Shown piece by piece: positions 1 through 10,785 of a stretch of DNA of 64,000 nt. The stretch covers positions 16,833,695-16,897,694 of the forward strand of contig CM034606.1 of assembly GCA_020091685.1 (NCBI GenBank), in the 5' to 3' direction. Origin of the DNA: Lutjanus erythropterus. Lineage: Eukaryota > Chordata > Actinopteri > Lutjaniformes > Lutjanidae. Each line of letters starts with the position of its first letter. The stretch's first letter is position 1. Under the pieces are notes generated by a model, which was not told the origin of the DNA, ran no database searches, and worked only from the letters and a program-made list of their open reading frames with translations. The position numbers and the translations under genes are program-made.

Positions 1-798
1 GTTTCATGTGAAGGACAACCATATGAATCGTGTAATGAGCTGTCCTGTTCATCACTGTCAGTGGACTCATCTTTTCTGAACTGTTCTCTAACATCACAGG
101 ACACGAATGATGACAAAGATATGCAATAAAATCTGTCAGTTCGTTCTTTAATACACATGAAAGCCTTTTTGTCAATTATTTTTCTATTGTTTTACGTTTT
201 GTTTTGACAAATATTAACCACAGCTTTCACTTTTGTGTCAGTGTTATTGTGCTTGAAAATTCATTCATGACATGTTGACAACAGCCATTTTCTTATTAAC
301 TCTTGATGGTTGGATGCAAGTAATAAAAACTCTGCAGAGGGTCGGTGGCTCAAAATAAGCAATTGTGTATTGAGCTAACCATCAAAAGCAAGTGTAGAAA
401 AGGATGTCACAGCAGTGCATTTTCACAAGGCTCAGTGAAACTCGTACAGCTCAGAGAGAACAGAGAGATTTGTCCACAACTGTGAAAATTGCAGACCCTC
501 TGTGGGAGGGGCCCTGTTAGCATGCATGTGGGTGTATATGCGTATGTCAGGAAAGGCGGCTGTCAGTGTTGACATGATTGTTTCTGTAAGCGGCCTTGAG
601 AAGCTGGCAGTTAGTCAGAGATATGGCCGGCTGCATAGAGACAGTTTGACAGAGATGCAAACCATTCAGACACAGCATTGCTTCACTCTGACGGATAAAA
701 GGCGAGAGAGCTGCAGATTTAGCTCAACTAGAAATATTTTAGGGTTTTCTTTTGTTTGCAAAATGTATATAAAGAAATATCCTGCATACCATTATCTG
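1..798. other. Intergenic, no gene recognised
   Basis: AT-rich single-copy-looking sequence. The only frame of note (502-810, plus) gives a 102-residue product with no recognisable domain, and its end runs into the repeat that starts at 799. I see no splice-flanked exon or RNA gene. Confidence 0.5.
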
Positions 799-1184
799 TT
801 AAAGGAATAGTTCAACATTTTGAGAAATACAGTTATTCACTTTCTGGCCGAGATTTAAATTAGATATATTGTTACCACTTTCATGTCTATCCTATGTAGC
901 TGGAACAAGAGAGCTTACCATAAACAATGGAAAGAGCCGGGTGGTGGGGGTGCAGCGAGCCTGACCCTCTCTCTCTCTCTCTCTCTCTCTCCAAAGATAA
1001 CAAATCTGCCTAGCAGCATCTCTAGAGCTCACTACTTAACATGTTACATCTTGTTTTTTTAATCCATACAAAAACTGAAGTGTAAAGACAATAATTAACT
1101 GTTTTACAAGTGATTGTGTGCCAGACTGTTTCTTGGATAGGACCAGTAACTCCCTGGAGTCTCCACTGGCTGCCTAGCAGCTGG
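799..1184 (+). mobile_element. MITE of the TTAA/AAAGGAATAGTTC teleost family, 3' truncated
   Basis: Starts with TTAA followed by AGGAATAGTTCAACATTTTG, a terminus I know from a very common non-autonomous teleost element. The TTAA suggests piggyBac-type mobilisation (inference). The body (TAACAAATCTGCCTAGCAGC and onward) matches the fragment at 45228-45415 in the same window. The expected right terminus is missing; instead a reversed fragment of the same family follows at about 1225. A CT microsatellite sits inside. Confidence 0.65.
967..991. repeat. (CT)n microsatellite
   Basis: About 12 uninterrupted CT dinucleotides inside the MITE at 799. Confidence 0.9.
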
Positions 1185-1224
1185 TAAAATGGTAAACAGT
1201 CACTCTTTGGTTTTTGTACAAGGT

Positions 1225-1305
1225 ACAAAGTGAGGATTTTGTTACCTTTGGACAAGGCCTGATAGCTCCCCATGTATCCAGTCTTTATGCTTAGCTAACT
1301 TAACC
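1225..1305 (-). mobile_element. Reversed fragment of the same TTAA MITE family
   Basis: On the minus strand this reads GTTAGCTAAGCATAAAGACTG, then TGTCCAAAGGTAACAAAATCC, which is the internal part of the family at 799-1184. The two pieces lie head-to-head about 40 bases apart. An 83-residue minus-strand frame across 1022-1273 is repeat-derived and not a gene. Confidence 0.55.
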
Positions 1306-1834
1306 ATGTTTTTTCTATTGTTATATGAAAATATACCACAAGCGATGTTGCAGCAGTGTGCATGTGTTTCTCCTTCTGTAGATGAGTAAATGTCAGTTTC
1401 TTATTCATAACTAATGCAATTTTCTTCAGTCAGCCTTGTTTTTATACGATTGGGGGACAGCTTACTTACTTGTGGCTCCCACTAGCTCCCCTGTTTCCTT
1501 CCAAGCCTTGTCCTTTTTGAGAATATTCTCATGAAAAGGATGCTCGTGATCATATAAGATGTGCACATTGTTCATAAGCCTCTAGCTGTCCCTGTTGACT
1601 GCTTTGGTGGGAGGAAACAGAAACGTTAACAATGTCACCAGCAATTTTGACCAAAGAAAATTGGTTGGCAGTGAAGCACAAATGCAAAACTTTGCAAACA
1701 TAGAACAAGGACGAGTGTTGTTGTTTTTTTTTTCAAACAAGCGATACATGCTGATGCACTTTTAGAAAAACTGAAATGATCTGATGTTCACTCACTCACT
1801 TGTTTTGCATTGCTTCCAGTTTGAAAGTGGTGTC
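1306..1834. other. Intergenic, nothing recognised
   Basis: AT-rich sequence without a convincing frame, repeat or RNA gene. Confidence 0.4.
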
Positions 1835-2094
1835 AGACTATGTCTACATTACATCATTCAAATTTTCAAAGGCTGTTTTTGTGTGAAAACGATTTGTGTT
1901 TCCAGATCATTTTTGAAGGCACGTCTGTCCACCTGGACAAAGTAAAAACGGATAAATCTGCTCTTTTTCTCCATCTTTTCCGTTAGAAACGGGACAGACC
2001 AACAGACTATTTTAGTAAAATGGAGGGCTGACAATAGAGAGAAAAAGATGCATTTATAAATGTTTTCACCTTACTGTGAACATGGCCTAGTCTA
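1835..2094. mobile_element. Short MITE with AGACTA-type inverted ends
   Basis: The left end AGACTATGTCTACATT and the reverse complement of the right end (AGACTAGGCCATGTTCAC) are imperfect inverted repeats. The interior GTGTGAAAACGATTTGTGTT and CCAGATCATTTTTGAAGG resembles a common teleost element whose ends read like GGCCACGTCCACAC (recalled family, not checked). Confidence 0.55.
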
Positions 2095-2924
2095 ACTCAA
2101 ACTTCTGCACAGATTTCAAACTGTTCCTTTAAGTGACACAAATCACAGCAAAGGGTTCTGTGAGCATAAAGTACTTCTGCACGGGTTTCTGTGAATACTG
2201 AATTGTTTAAATCTTGCATCCCAATACTAGTCCTCCTCTGCTTTTACTTTACCATCCTATTCTTGCTTTCATGTCTCTGCATTAGTCCAGCACTGCGGGC
2301 TCTGATCACTTGAGAAAGCACACTCAATACTGTGGCTTCTCTGGCTGTGGTTTGTAAGGAAAAATACCTAAAGAGAGGACAGTGCTGCTGGTTTTAAGTG
2401 CGTCTGACAGTTTGAGAAGAAACAGCATCACAGTTCAACCTTACGTTGCAGGTGGAGAGACATCTTCAGTTACACTCAGATCGTAGGGGTTCACATGTTG
2501 GCTTCTTTGCCTGCTTTATTCATGTTTCCAGCTTAGGAAAGTGTGGGATCACTGTATGAGGGAGTAAATGTACAATAAAGTACTAAAATCTTCAGTATAA
2601 GGGTTATTTGATGCCAAAATTTAAAAGGCATTTATGTCCTCTGTTAAATGTGGAAGTAAGGAGAGAGTTTTGTGTCAAATCAAGCAATGTTCTTCTGGGA
2701 AAATGGGTGGCTTTGCATGTTTTTATTGTTCAGTAGATCTATTTTTAGTTTTAAAACAATAATAGTTTAAAAGAAAAACACTTCTTTGGTAGAAAGCAGT
2801 GCCAATTAAAACTGTTCCTGCTGTGCTTTGTGGATCATCCAAAGTAACTAATTCTGGGAAGGCACATTGCTGTTTAGTTTTTCTACTGTTATTTTCAGTG
2901 TTGTAGTAAACTGAAAAAACAGCA
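2095..2924. other. Intergenic, nothing recognised
   Basis: No coding or RNA feature. A 70-residue minus-strand frame at 2723-2935 has no domain character and looks like chance. Confidence 0.4.
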
Positions 2925-3060
2925 CTAAATTCCATTCACCTCCATTGTATTGGAACAGAAGTAGAAACCTCACAGACAGATATCTTCAAACTTACTGTGT
3001 GGATACTACAAGTAGCATAAGAATCTAATGTTGTGTCTAGTGGGTGAATTGACCCTTTAA
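2925..3060. repeat. Probable MITE terminal fragment
   Basis: The stretch ATTCACCTCCATTGTATTGG through CAGATATCTTCAAAC to GTGAATTGACCCTTTAA resembles the end of a common teleost MITE. No second copy lies in this window, so the assignment rests on recall alone. Confidence 0.35.
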
Positions 3061-3185
3061 ATCTGTTTCATCATCTTTGAAGCTGTCACATCTGAATTGA
3101 TTTATTTGCAAAATCAGATAAAAGTCATTCTCAGAAGTAATCATTTAATATGGTTGATCGGCCTTCTTACAAAGGTTAGGCAATT

Positions 3186-4130
3186 TTGTCCTTGAAGGAA
3201 ATGTTCATGACATGGTTGCTTTCAGAATTATTTGTCAGAGAGGTTTCACTGTGTGAAATCGATGAATCAGCGTCTGAGTTCTTGCCGGTAACAAAAGTTG
3301 TTGTGCAAGGTTTAATTTCGGGTCCTGTCCTCTTCACCATTTATATTAGTAATATTGTTGGTTTGCTGAGTGGCTGTGAAGCCCATCTTTATGCTGACCG
3401 TACTATTCTGTTTTGTGTTGCTCATTCTGTAGCCATCGAGAACCTCTGACTTTCCTTTAATGAGTCCAAATAAAATCAAATTCATGCTGTTTAAAGACAG
3501 AGATATTAATCACATTAATAGACATATATCCACTGTGAATGGATCAAACACTGAGACGGTTATGGCATGTGTTTGATGAGAAATTTACATTTAAATTATC
3601 ATGGAAATCTTGTCAGTAACTTGCTTCAAAAAATAGGCTTCTTTTACAGAAACCGATCCAGCTTCCCTGTGATTTGTAGAAAAAGGATTGTTAAGGCTGT
3701 TTTGGATTATGGAGATGTAATATACAGAAATGCAGCTCCTTCCACTGTCAAACCCCTGGACACAGTTTATCATTCTGCCCTCACATTTATTGCTGGTGAT
3801 AGCTATGGCACTCACCATTGTATACTATATAATAAGTCTGGTCTTCGTTGGCAGAGAGGAGAAGTAAGCATCAGTATCTGTTTATCTGTAAAACCCTTCT
3901 TGGAAAGCTATCACCCCACATCTCAAGTATGTTGGGCTGCGACTCTGGACCCTATCAAACTCGCTCAACTGACTGGCTATAACGCTCAGCGTCTCCTGAA
4001 GTCTGAATTTGGAGAGTCAACCTTTTCTTTTAGTGCTGCAGAATTCTTGGAATGACCCTAAACACACACTAAAAATCAGCACTCTGCTAATCTATGGACA
4101 CTTTAAATAAAAATTTGAATGAATTAATGA
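3186..4130 (+). pseudogene. Non-LTR retrotransposon (LINE) reverse transcriptase, 5'-truncated and broken
   Basis: The frame at 3186-3449 holds the segment GPVLFTIYISN followed by HLYADRTILFCVA, which lines up with the palm region of non-LTR reverse transcriptases. The catalytic YADD box reads YADR, so this copy would be inactive. A stop after IENL and a frameshift follow. The frame at 3567-4055 then continues with the C-terminal part (LLQKIGFFYRNRSSFPVICR, then RIVKAVLDYGDVIYRNAAPS). A final conserved block GESTFSFSAAEFLEW ends just before a stop. The 3' end has A-rich sequence with TGAATGAA-type repeats, as expected for a LINE tail. The N-terminal endonuclease and most fingers motifs are missing, as usual for a 5'-truncated copy. 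The clade (Rex, RTE or another) cannot be fixed by eye. A 75-residue frame on the minus strand is only its shadow. Confidence 0.8.
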
Positions 4131-5780
4131 ATAAACTAACACCAGTTTGATTGAGCACACAAAAATAATAATGATAAAAATAAAGAAAATTAAAATAACC
4201 CTACTTCCATATTCCACGCTTAATAAATCTGAGCATTTCGTGCACTGACATTACTCTAAACCATGTGTGAATAAGAGAAGCAAAGAACCAGAAAGTAACC
4301 TTCAGATAAATAATTACAGTTCTCTTCATGCAGGGTTGAAACTGATGAAATGTAAATAAACCCTGTTGTTATTTAGTCTTGGTTAAATCAGTATAATAAG
4401 TCTTTTAACTGATAATTAGTCTTTCAGGATTTTCCGGCTGTGTCAAGTGTCTGCGCCTTGTTAATAAAGCTCCAGCTGCAGCTGTTAGATGTCACAGATT
4501 ACATTTTTTTACGGAATGTGAATTATCTACCAGCTTGTTTCTCTCCTTTTATTTGAGTCATTGCATTTATGCTTTTGTTTGATCCCTGTGCCAATGTACA
4601 CATCCTTTATACATGGAAAAATGAATGGAAGTATTTATTTTTCAGGAGGCAGGGTTATACTATACATTTAAGACCAGTCCTGTAGAAACAGTGAGAAACT
4701 GCGTCCTGATTTGTGAGCTCCCATAACGAGGCCAAAGGAAGAAAAACACTCCTCTGCCTCCTCTCTAAGACGAGAGACATGTCAGATCTGTCTCTGTCGT
4801 GTCCAACTTTGAGCTGGCCTGCACAGCGGTGTTGTAATACTACAGTTCATCGCTCAGGCTCTGCTTGGACGCAGTTCTTATGAGCTGTACAACCTGGACC
4901 TGTCAGAGGAACACACATGGTGAGATTATTTATTTTGCGACTGGGCTGAATTGAATTTGTGATGAAAATGAAGGAAATCAATTTAATCCTTAAAATAGTT
5001 ATTTACAGGTAGTAGCCAAAAGTTACTCCTCTGTACTGTGGCCAGCTATAAACAGCCAACTTACAAGATCTCCGTTATGTATCGCACAATTCATACCAGA
5101 TTGATAGAGAATTCCTTTCAGTCTGGGTATTAGACGGCCTTTGTTCTAGTTTCTTTGATGTGTTTTATGTAAACTGCAGCAGACAACTGGTTTGTCTGCA
5201 ACGTTCTCCTATAACAATAGATGTGATTCCAGGAAGGCTTCATTAAATCGGCCAGATGGATAGAAACAAATGTACCAGGCAGGCTGCAAGGTGGATGGTC
5301 TTTACCGTAATGTTCCTCTGTGCTCATGGCTTCAGCTTCACAGCTTTTCTTCACTGCCTTGGTGTGATTGAATTTCCCACAAACTGAGCATGAGGCTGGC
5401 CAGTAGGTTGTGAAACACTGGTGAGAAGCTGGAGCTGGGACCTGTGTGAGATGAGGTCATTTTTAGTTTGGATGGTGCTTCAGCCAGAACGGATTCCTTG
5501 TGTTGGCTCAGCTTTGGATAAAGACTGGCAAGGCTCTAAATATGAATGGAGGTGCAAATACTATTCACTTTTTTAAATGTCTGATTACAGTGTTGCTCTG
5601 GCCTAGTCATATGAAAACAGTCTAACAATAAATATTATCCCCTTTCTACTGATCATTCAACAGCTTTCTGGTCACAATAGTCAAACATCATCAAATGCTT
5701 CCTTCCTCAGATTACTGAAAAATTTAGGTTAAAAAAAAAAAAAGCCTGCAGTCTACAGTCATACAAGCAGCTTGCGGTCC
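4131..5780. other. Intergenic, nothing recognised
   Basis: Mostly AT-rich sequence with a run of 13 A at about 5734. No frame has domain character. I see no repeat family I can name. Confidence 0.4.
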
Positions 5781-5868
5781 AATCACAAGTGGACAGCTCT
5801 GAGTATGTGAGTTCACATCTGGCAATAAAATGCATCTCCAGATGCATCTCAAGTGACCACTTGTGATC
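5781..5868. repeat. Short inverted-repeat (foldback) element
   Basis: AATCACAAGTGGACAGCTCT at 5781 pairs with CTCAAGTGACCACTTGTGAT at 5849 as an imperfect inverted repeat. The motif GACCACTTGTGATC is common in teleost hAT-like MITEs (recalled), so this is probably a tiny derivative. Confidence 0.5.
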
Positions 5869-5939
5869 AGGCTATTTTGTCTATTAAATGTCCATTTGCC
5901 TGTTCAATATGTAGATTTGTAGATTCGTTCCTTTTTTCC

Positions 5940-6075
5940 TCTTTGATTCAGCAGATGTTTAGTGGGTATGATGTTTACCATACTCAGTATTTAGGGTGTT
6001 AGCATGCAAATTAAACACCACGTGCTAAATGGTAAGCAGCTGAGGCTGATGGAAATTTTATCAGTTAGCACTTGT
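5940..6075 (+). repeat. Left fragment of a common teleost interspersed repeat
   Basis: The segment GGGTGTTAGCATGCAAATTA followed by CAGCTGAGGCTGATGG is a landmark of a widespread fish repeat. Its usual downstream part, ATTTCATGGTAATCCATCCA, occurs at 6930. The two parts are separated by about 0.8 kb of unrelated sequence. Confidence 0.5.
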
Positions 6076-6224
6076 TTGCCTTTATCATTTGATGCAGAGA
6101 TTCATGTTGATGGCAAATGTAGTCAATTGAAGCAGGTTTTCCTGCTCACAGAGCCGTGCAACAGTAGCGACATGTGCCAGGATGCATTGTGGGCGAGCTT
6201 GTCACTCCCACACTCGCAGTGTGT

Positions 6225-6760
6225 TCCAGTTGAACTAGGAAGTCGGAATTCCTGATTTCTCAGTTGGACGTTTCGATTGAAACGCCCCCTGAAGTTGGAT
6301 TTCCGGCTAGGAACATCAGAAGAACCACATCAACCCCATCCTCAAAATCCAATATGGCTGCTCCACAAATCAACAGTGGTGAAAGATGTTTATTAGAACT
6401 TGTGCGTCATGAAATCAGTTGTACGCACAGTGCTGTGTGTGGATGTGTTACCGTTGTGTTAGTATTTGCAAAATACTGTGGAATGAATTGTTGTCAAGCA
6501 CAAAATTTTTTTGTCCAACTCGTTCTACTGGAACATGGTACACTCAGGTGTGACATCATACCTAGCACCAACTTCTGACCTCAAAGGTAAATGGATCGTA
6601 CCATGTATTAACGCCAGCCTAGCCTTTAGCTATTACTTTTTCAGTCACAGCATAGCATTAGGTGACAGAAATACTCATCCAGGATGCCTCCTGGCTATCC
6701 AGACGCTGACACTTGAAATCCAAGCTGAAACAGCCTGCAGTTAACACCAACAACATCGGT
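6225..6760. mobile_element. Probable non-autonomous DNA element inserted in the repeat
   Basis: Begins near AACTAGGAAGTCGGAATTCC and holds short palindromic motifs such as GGAATTCC and CCCCCTGAAGTTGGATTTCC, as in teleost hAT-like MITEs. Frames of 104 residues (6264-6578) and 77 residues (6511-6744) run through it but show no domain. The boundaries are uncertain, and I saw no clean target duplication. Confidence 0.35.
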
Positions 6761-6869
6761 GTGACATCACTGGATGCAGGAAAAACAACAGACTTTGCAG
6801 CAAGACAACTCAGCATTCCTGGTAAATATAGCACACAGCAAGGACTTTATTGCTTCAGTTGACTGCGTT

Positions 6870-7010
6870 TACCATCAACACTGACTGAACATCCACATGA
6901 AAAGATTCATCCTCTTGGTGAACCAAATTTCATGGTAATCCATCCAAAACTTGTTGAGATATTTCGGCCTGGAACCACCAACATACCACTGAGTCATGTC
7001 TTTTGGGGAG
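6870..7010 (+). repeat. Right fragment of the interspersed repeat begun at 5940
   Basis: AAATTTCATGGTAATCCATC and AACTTGTTGAGATATTTCGG are typical of the 3' portion of the same common fish repeat. They lie in the same orientation as the left fragment. Confidence 0.55.
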
Positions 7011-8749
7011 CATACCGAGGTTTCACATGGTTCTGTTCTTTAAAAGTATACTAAAATAATTTTTGCCATATTTGAAAGCAACATAACTTAATACTTAATG
7101 AAATAAAGACAATCAAAAATATTTGTGGCCTATCAGTCTCAAAGTAATCTTACTCAGATGTGCTGAGGGTGAAACGGCCATTTCTTTGCTTTGTCTCTAA
7201 AAAATGTAATTGTTTGGTGATGAACAATGTTGGTGAATGGCATTAGGACTCAGACCTCCTTGTCTGTTGCATTTGGTCAACGTGCTCCAGCTCTTAGTCA
7301 CACTGCAGCCCAACAGAGGGGTCTCTATAGTGATCAGACAAATGGTAAAAGAAAAACCCTCTGTGGTATTGGAGATGAGGCAAGTACACTCTATCAGTTT
7401 CATCTCCAGATAATAGTGTAATTGTTTCTTTCTTCTTATGGTTAGTCACCTCTTTCATGGTCTTCTTTGGGTGTCGCTCAGAGCTATATATGGGACGACA
7501 TTCTACATGCCACTCATGGAGGCACCACATACATATCAACCAATTAGGATGTGGGTGATAATCCTGAAAGGAATGAAGATGAAGGGAAACACAGTATGTG
7601 ATATGTGGATGAGGTTTAACGTTGGTGGTGTTTCAGCGTCTCTGGCCCCCTCAGAGCCAGACCTCCTACTGTCCCCTGGGTGTGTGACTTCTTTGTGTCT
7701 CATCCATACCTAACATCCAGAGTCCACTGTGTTTCTCCTGGGATTGAAAACAGAATCACACTGAAGGAATTTGGATCTTAGCCGGCGTTATTGTGTGGCG
7801 CGAAGGCCCCGCGTTCATGCAAACATCTGTGTGAAGATGGATAGTGTTGGGACTCATAACCTCTGCAATATTTGCACATGAAAGGTAGAGGGACTGCAGG
7901 AGGGCTATTTTAACTGCTCATGGGGGCCCCTCTATTAGCCCTCCATTCATTCTCAAACAGACACACACATGCCGCTGTTATTACACACTGCATGTTGGTC
8001 ACTTTCAACATCCGTCGCAGTAACTAACTCTTCTGAGACCTTCGGCTGAGTAATTTTGTCATAATTGTGATTAATGTCCCGGCGGGTCACTGGCGGTGTT
8101 AAGGTAATTAACAACACTCTTTGCACAATCAACAAGTCATTTACAAATCATTACTTGGGATTTTTCAGAGTCAGAGTGTGCACTGGTGGAAATGTGCTAC
8201 GGGTCATCTGATACGAGAACAGCTATGACTCTGCTAATGTTTCCCTTGGGGAGCGTGATTCTGGTGCACATGATGCCCAAGGGCAGTGGCCTGGTCTGGG
8301 ACGGGGGGGGTAAATAACAACAGGAGTGGGGAGCAGGAGGGGAGCTGTGGTTGAGAGAGAGCAGGAGGAACACACACAAATCAACCTCTCAGACAATTAA
8401 TGCATTGTTGGAGGAACTTTTTATGGAGGAATCTGCAGCGTCAGAGTAAAGTTGGTGCATGTCTACGAGAATGAAGCGGTTGTTATGAGCATCTAATGTG
8501 ACAGAGGAAATGACTGTAGACAGCTCTGTATCTAGGATATGTAACTATGACACATTACATCACGTTTGAAATTTTGCTGAACTGAGATCATGTCTGAAGG
8601 AGCTCATGTTTTTCTTCAGCACAGTATTATCGAAGTTTGTTGAATGACATTTAAGTAATAATTTAAGTGACATGAGGTCCAGCGTGTGTTTATCTAAATT
8701 AAGCATAAACATTAACATATTGCTCAGTTTAACCATCATAAACATATAC
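7011..8749. other. Intergenic; possible conserved non-coding block at 7975-8170
   Basis: No gene recognised. Short overlapping frames at 7197-7713 lie in opposite directions and look like chance. The stretch 7975-8170 is rich in ATTA/TAAT homeobox-type cores and mixes them with GC-rich pieces, unlike the surrounding sequence. That pattern is often seen in conserved regulatory DNA, but I have no alignment. A run of G lies at about 8303. Confidence 0.3.
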
Positions 8750-9017
8750 TCTTTCTAAAAGATTATTAACGATTTCTTGTGACTCATAAACAGACATTTA
8801 CTCATTTGGAGAACCTTCTGCTTTAAATTAAACTCTAATTAGTGTGACACTAAAACAGTTATTCCAGCCCAGAATAGAAATTTCAAAGGTGGATGCTGCA
8901 GCATTGTTGTCAGTGAAGTGAAGTATTTCAACTTAACATGTTTCCTTAATTTCTGGTGACATATCATGGTAATTTTAGGATTTATGACAGTAAATATATA
9001 ACAGATTTCTCCTTTAA
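8750..9017 (+). mobile_element. MITE family A, 3' half
   Basis: Shares TTTCCTTAAT then TGACATATCATGGT, and a CTCCTTTAA terminus, with copies at 12364-12829, 16401-16960 and (reversed) 47609-48118. The 5' half is missing. Confidence 0.75.
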
Positions 9018-10021
9018 CAGTTCCCATTATTTTGGCCTCTCACAGGCTAAGATTCAAAGCATCAGAGAGTGCTGCAGGGATGATGTATTTTTATCAGCCC
9101 ACACAGAAGTGAGCATGTCTCATCCACAAAAAGCCAATGGGATCTTACTGATGGATTTTGAATTAGTGCAGAAAATAAGCTGTGTGGCGACCAGAAGTTT
9201 ATGACACTGACACATCTTGCTCAGCAAGAAAATCTTCACAAATGTACACCACGCTGATTTTTGACGTGTAAATGCAATCAGTAGAAATAAAAAGCTAATG
9301 TTAGGCTATAAACGAGCTACAACACCGAGGCATGATTTCATCATCATCACCACTGAGTGACTAGTGTTAGGTGTGATGATGTGGAATATCCCCGATCAAT
9401 CCCAGTCAGGTTCGCCGACTTCCCTCCTCACCTCTTATCTGGTGTTTTCTTGGTATAAGCACTAGAAACTATCAAGCAATGGCTGGCAGGAAACATGAAT
9501 AAAATCTTGAATAGAATGCATATCTCTGCATTTGAACATTGTTGGAAATATTTGGGATAATGTGAGTACTCAACTCAGCAAAATATATAACATAGGTCAA
9601 GCATTTTTAGACATTCTAATGCAGAAATATTACACATTATAGCTTTTTATGTGTCACTCCATTTTTATTTGTTTTGTCTGTCTCTGTGTTCCAGAGTCTA
9701 AAGCTGAGTGCCAAGGAATTTAAGTTTTCAACCTTCAGCCGGAAAAACCAAAAATCAATCCCACATGACAGCCAAGTGTCTGCTCCGCAGTAGCTGACCC
9801 CGTGCCCTCAGCTAACTGTTGGGGGTGGAATAAAAAAAATACAGCGTTCTTCCTTAGGGACATTAAATGTGAACACAAACTTGTCCATTATTTGTTATTA
9901 CAGTAATAGAGGTTACAAAAAGCAACAAAAGCAGAGGGATAAGTTCAACCAAACACAAATACACTATTTCGTAACTCTGTTTTTTTTTGTTTTTTTTTTT
10001 TGTGGTTGTTGTTACTATAAG
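9018..10021. other. Intergenic, nothing recognised
   Basis: Includes a T-rich homopolymer stretch at about 9979-10000. No coding or RNA feature was seen. Confidence 0.4.
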
Positions 10022-10785
10022 CACTGTAAAAACGCAAAAATTGAGAAAAACTTAAAAATTCAAGGCAATTTACTTGACTTTAAACTTTAACACTTTTTTC
10101 AAACCAATTAATAATGTTTTGTTGAGATAATTTACGTTTCTTCTTTAGATAAAGTTGAATTTTGGAGTCTTAGAAACTCATATTTCTAAAATTGTTGAGT
10201 AAACTCATTGAAGTGATAGTAAATAATGGTTAATAATGGTTAACAATTTCATATTTCATATTTTTTGGGGGGCAGCACAGCGGTGCAGTGGTTAGCACTG
10301 CCGCCTCGCAGCAAGAAGGTTCTGAGTTCGGATCTTCCAGCCGGCTCAGTGTCTGGGGAATTTGTGGCTGGACCTTTCTGTGCGGAGTCTGCATGTTCTC
10401 CACGTGTCTGCATGGGTTCTCTCCAGGTATTCCGGCTTCCTCTCACAATCCAAAGACAGGCAGCATCATAGATTAATTGATAACTCTGAATTGCCTGTAG
10501 GTGTAAATGGTTGTCTGTCTGTTTAAGTCAGTCCTGTGATGAACTGACGACTTGTCCAGGATGTACCCCGCCTCTCACCCAAAGTCAGCTGGGAGAGGCT
10601 CCGGCTCCCCCACGGCTACAGGCAATGGATGGATTTCATATTTCAATTGGAACCAGTTAATCAAACCATCTGATTTATGATTCCAGTTTACTGAAAGAAG
10701 GAAAATAAATTATCCCAAGAAAAGATTACAGGTCCGCAAGGAGTTTGAGTTTGATTCAAAACACAAAAATTTTGTGAAGGCAGTT
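10022..10785. mobile_element. Foldback MITE family C, interrupted by a SINE
   Basis: Begins CACTGTAAAAACGCAAAAAT, then ATTCAAGGCAATTTACTTGA. It continues after the SINE with AAATAAATTATCCCAAGAAA, then GAGTTTGAGTTTGATTCAAA. The middle TTTGTTGAGATAATTTACGT is the inverted counterpart of the piece beyond the SINE, so the element is palindromic. Other copies lie at 36689, 52895 and 62636. Confidence 0.65.
10264..10632 (+). mobile_element. tRNA-derived V-SINE (DANA/mermaid/HE1-like)
   Basis: Starts GGCAGCACAGCGGTGCAGTG, followed by GTTAGCACTGCCGCCTCGCA, a tRNA-like A-box region. A B-box-like GAGTTCGGATC follows at about 10324. The central TCTGCATGTTCTCCACGTGT and CCAAAGACAGGCAGC are the conserved body of this vertebrate SINE superfamily. 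It ends in ATGGATGG. The direct repeat ATTTCATATTT flanks it (10253-10263 and 10633-10643), which is a convincing target-site duplication. The element is full length and not a tRNA gene. Confidence 0.85.

Noticed and set aside
10324-10334. tRNA-like B box suggesting a tRNA gene
   Set aside because: It lies in a full-length V-SINE with target duplications. No cloverleaf can be drawn around it.
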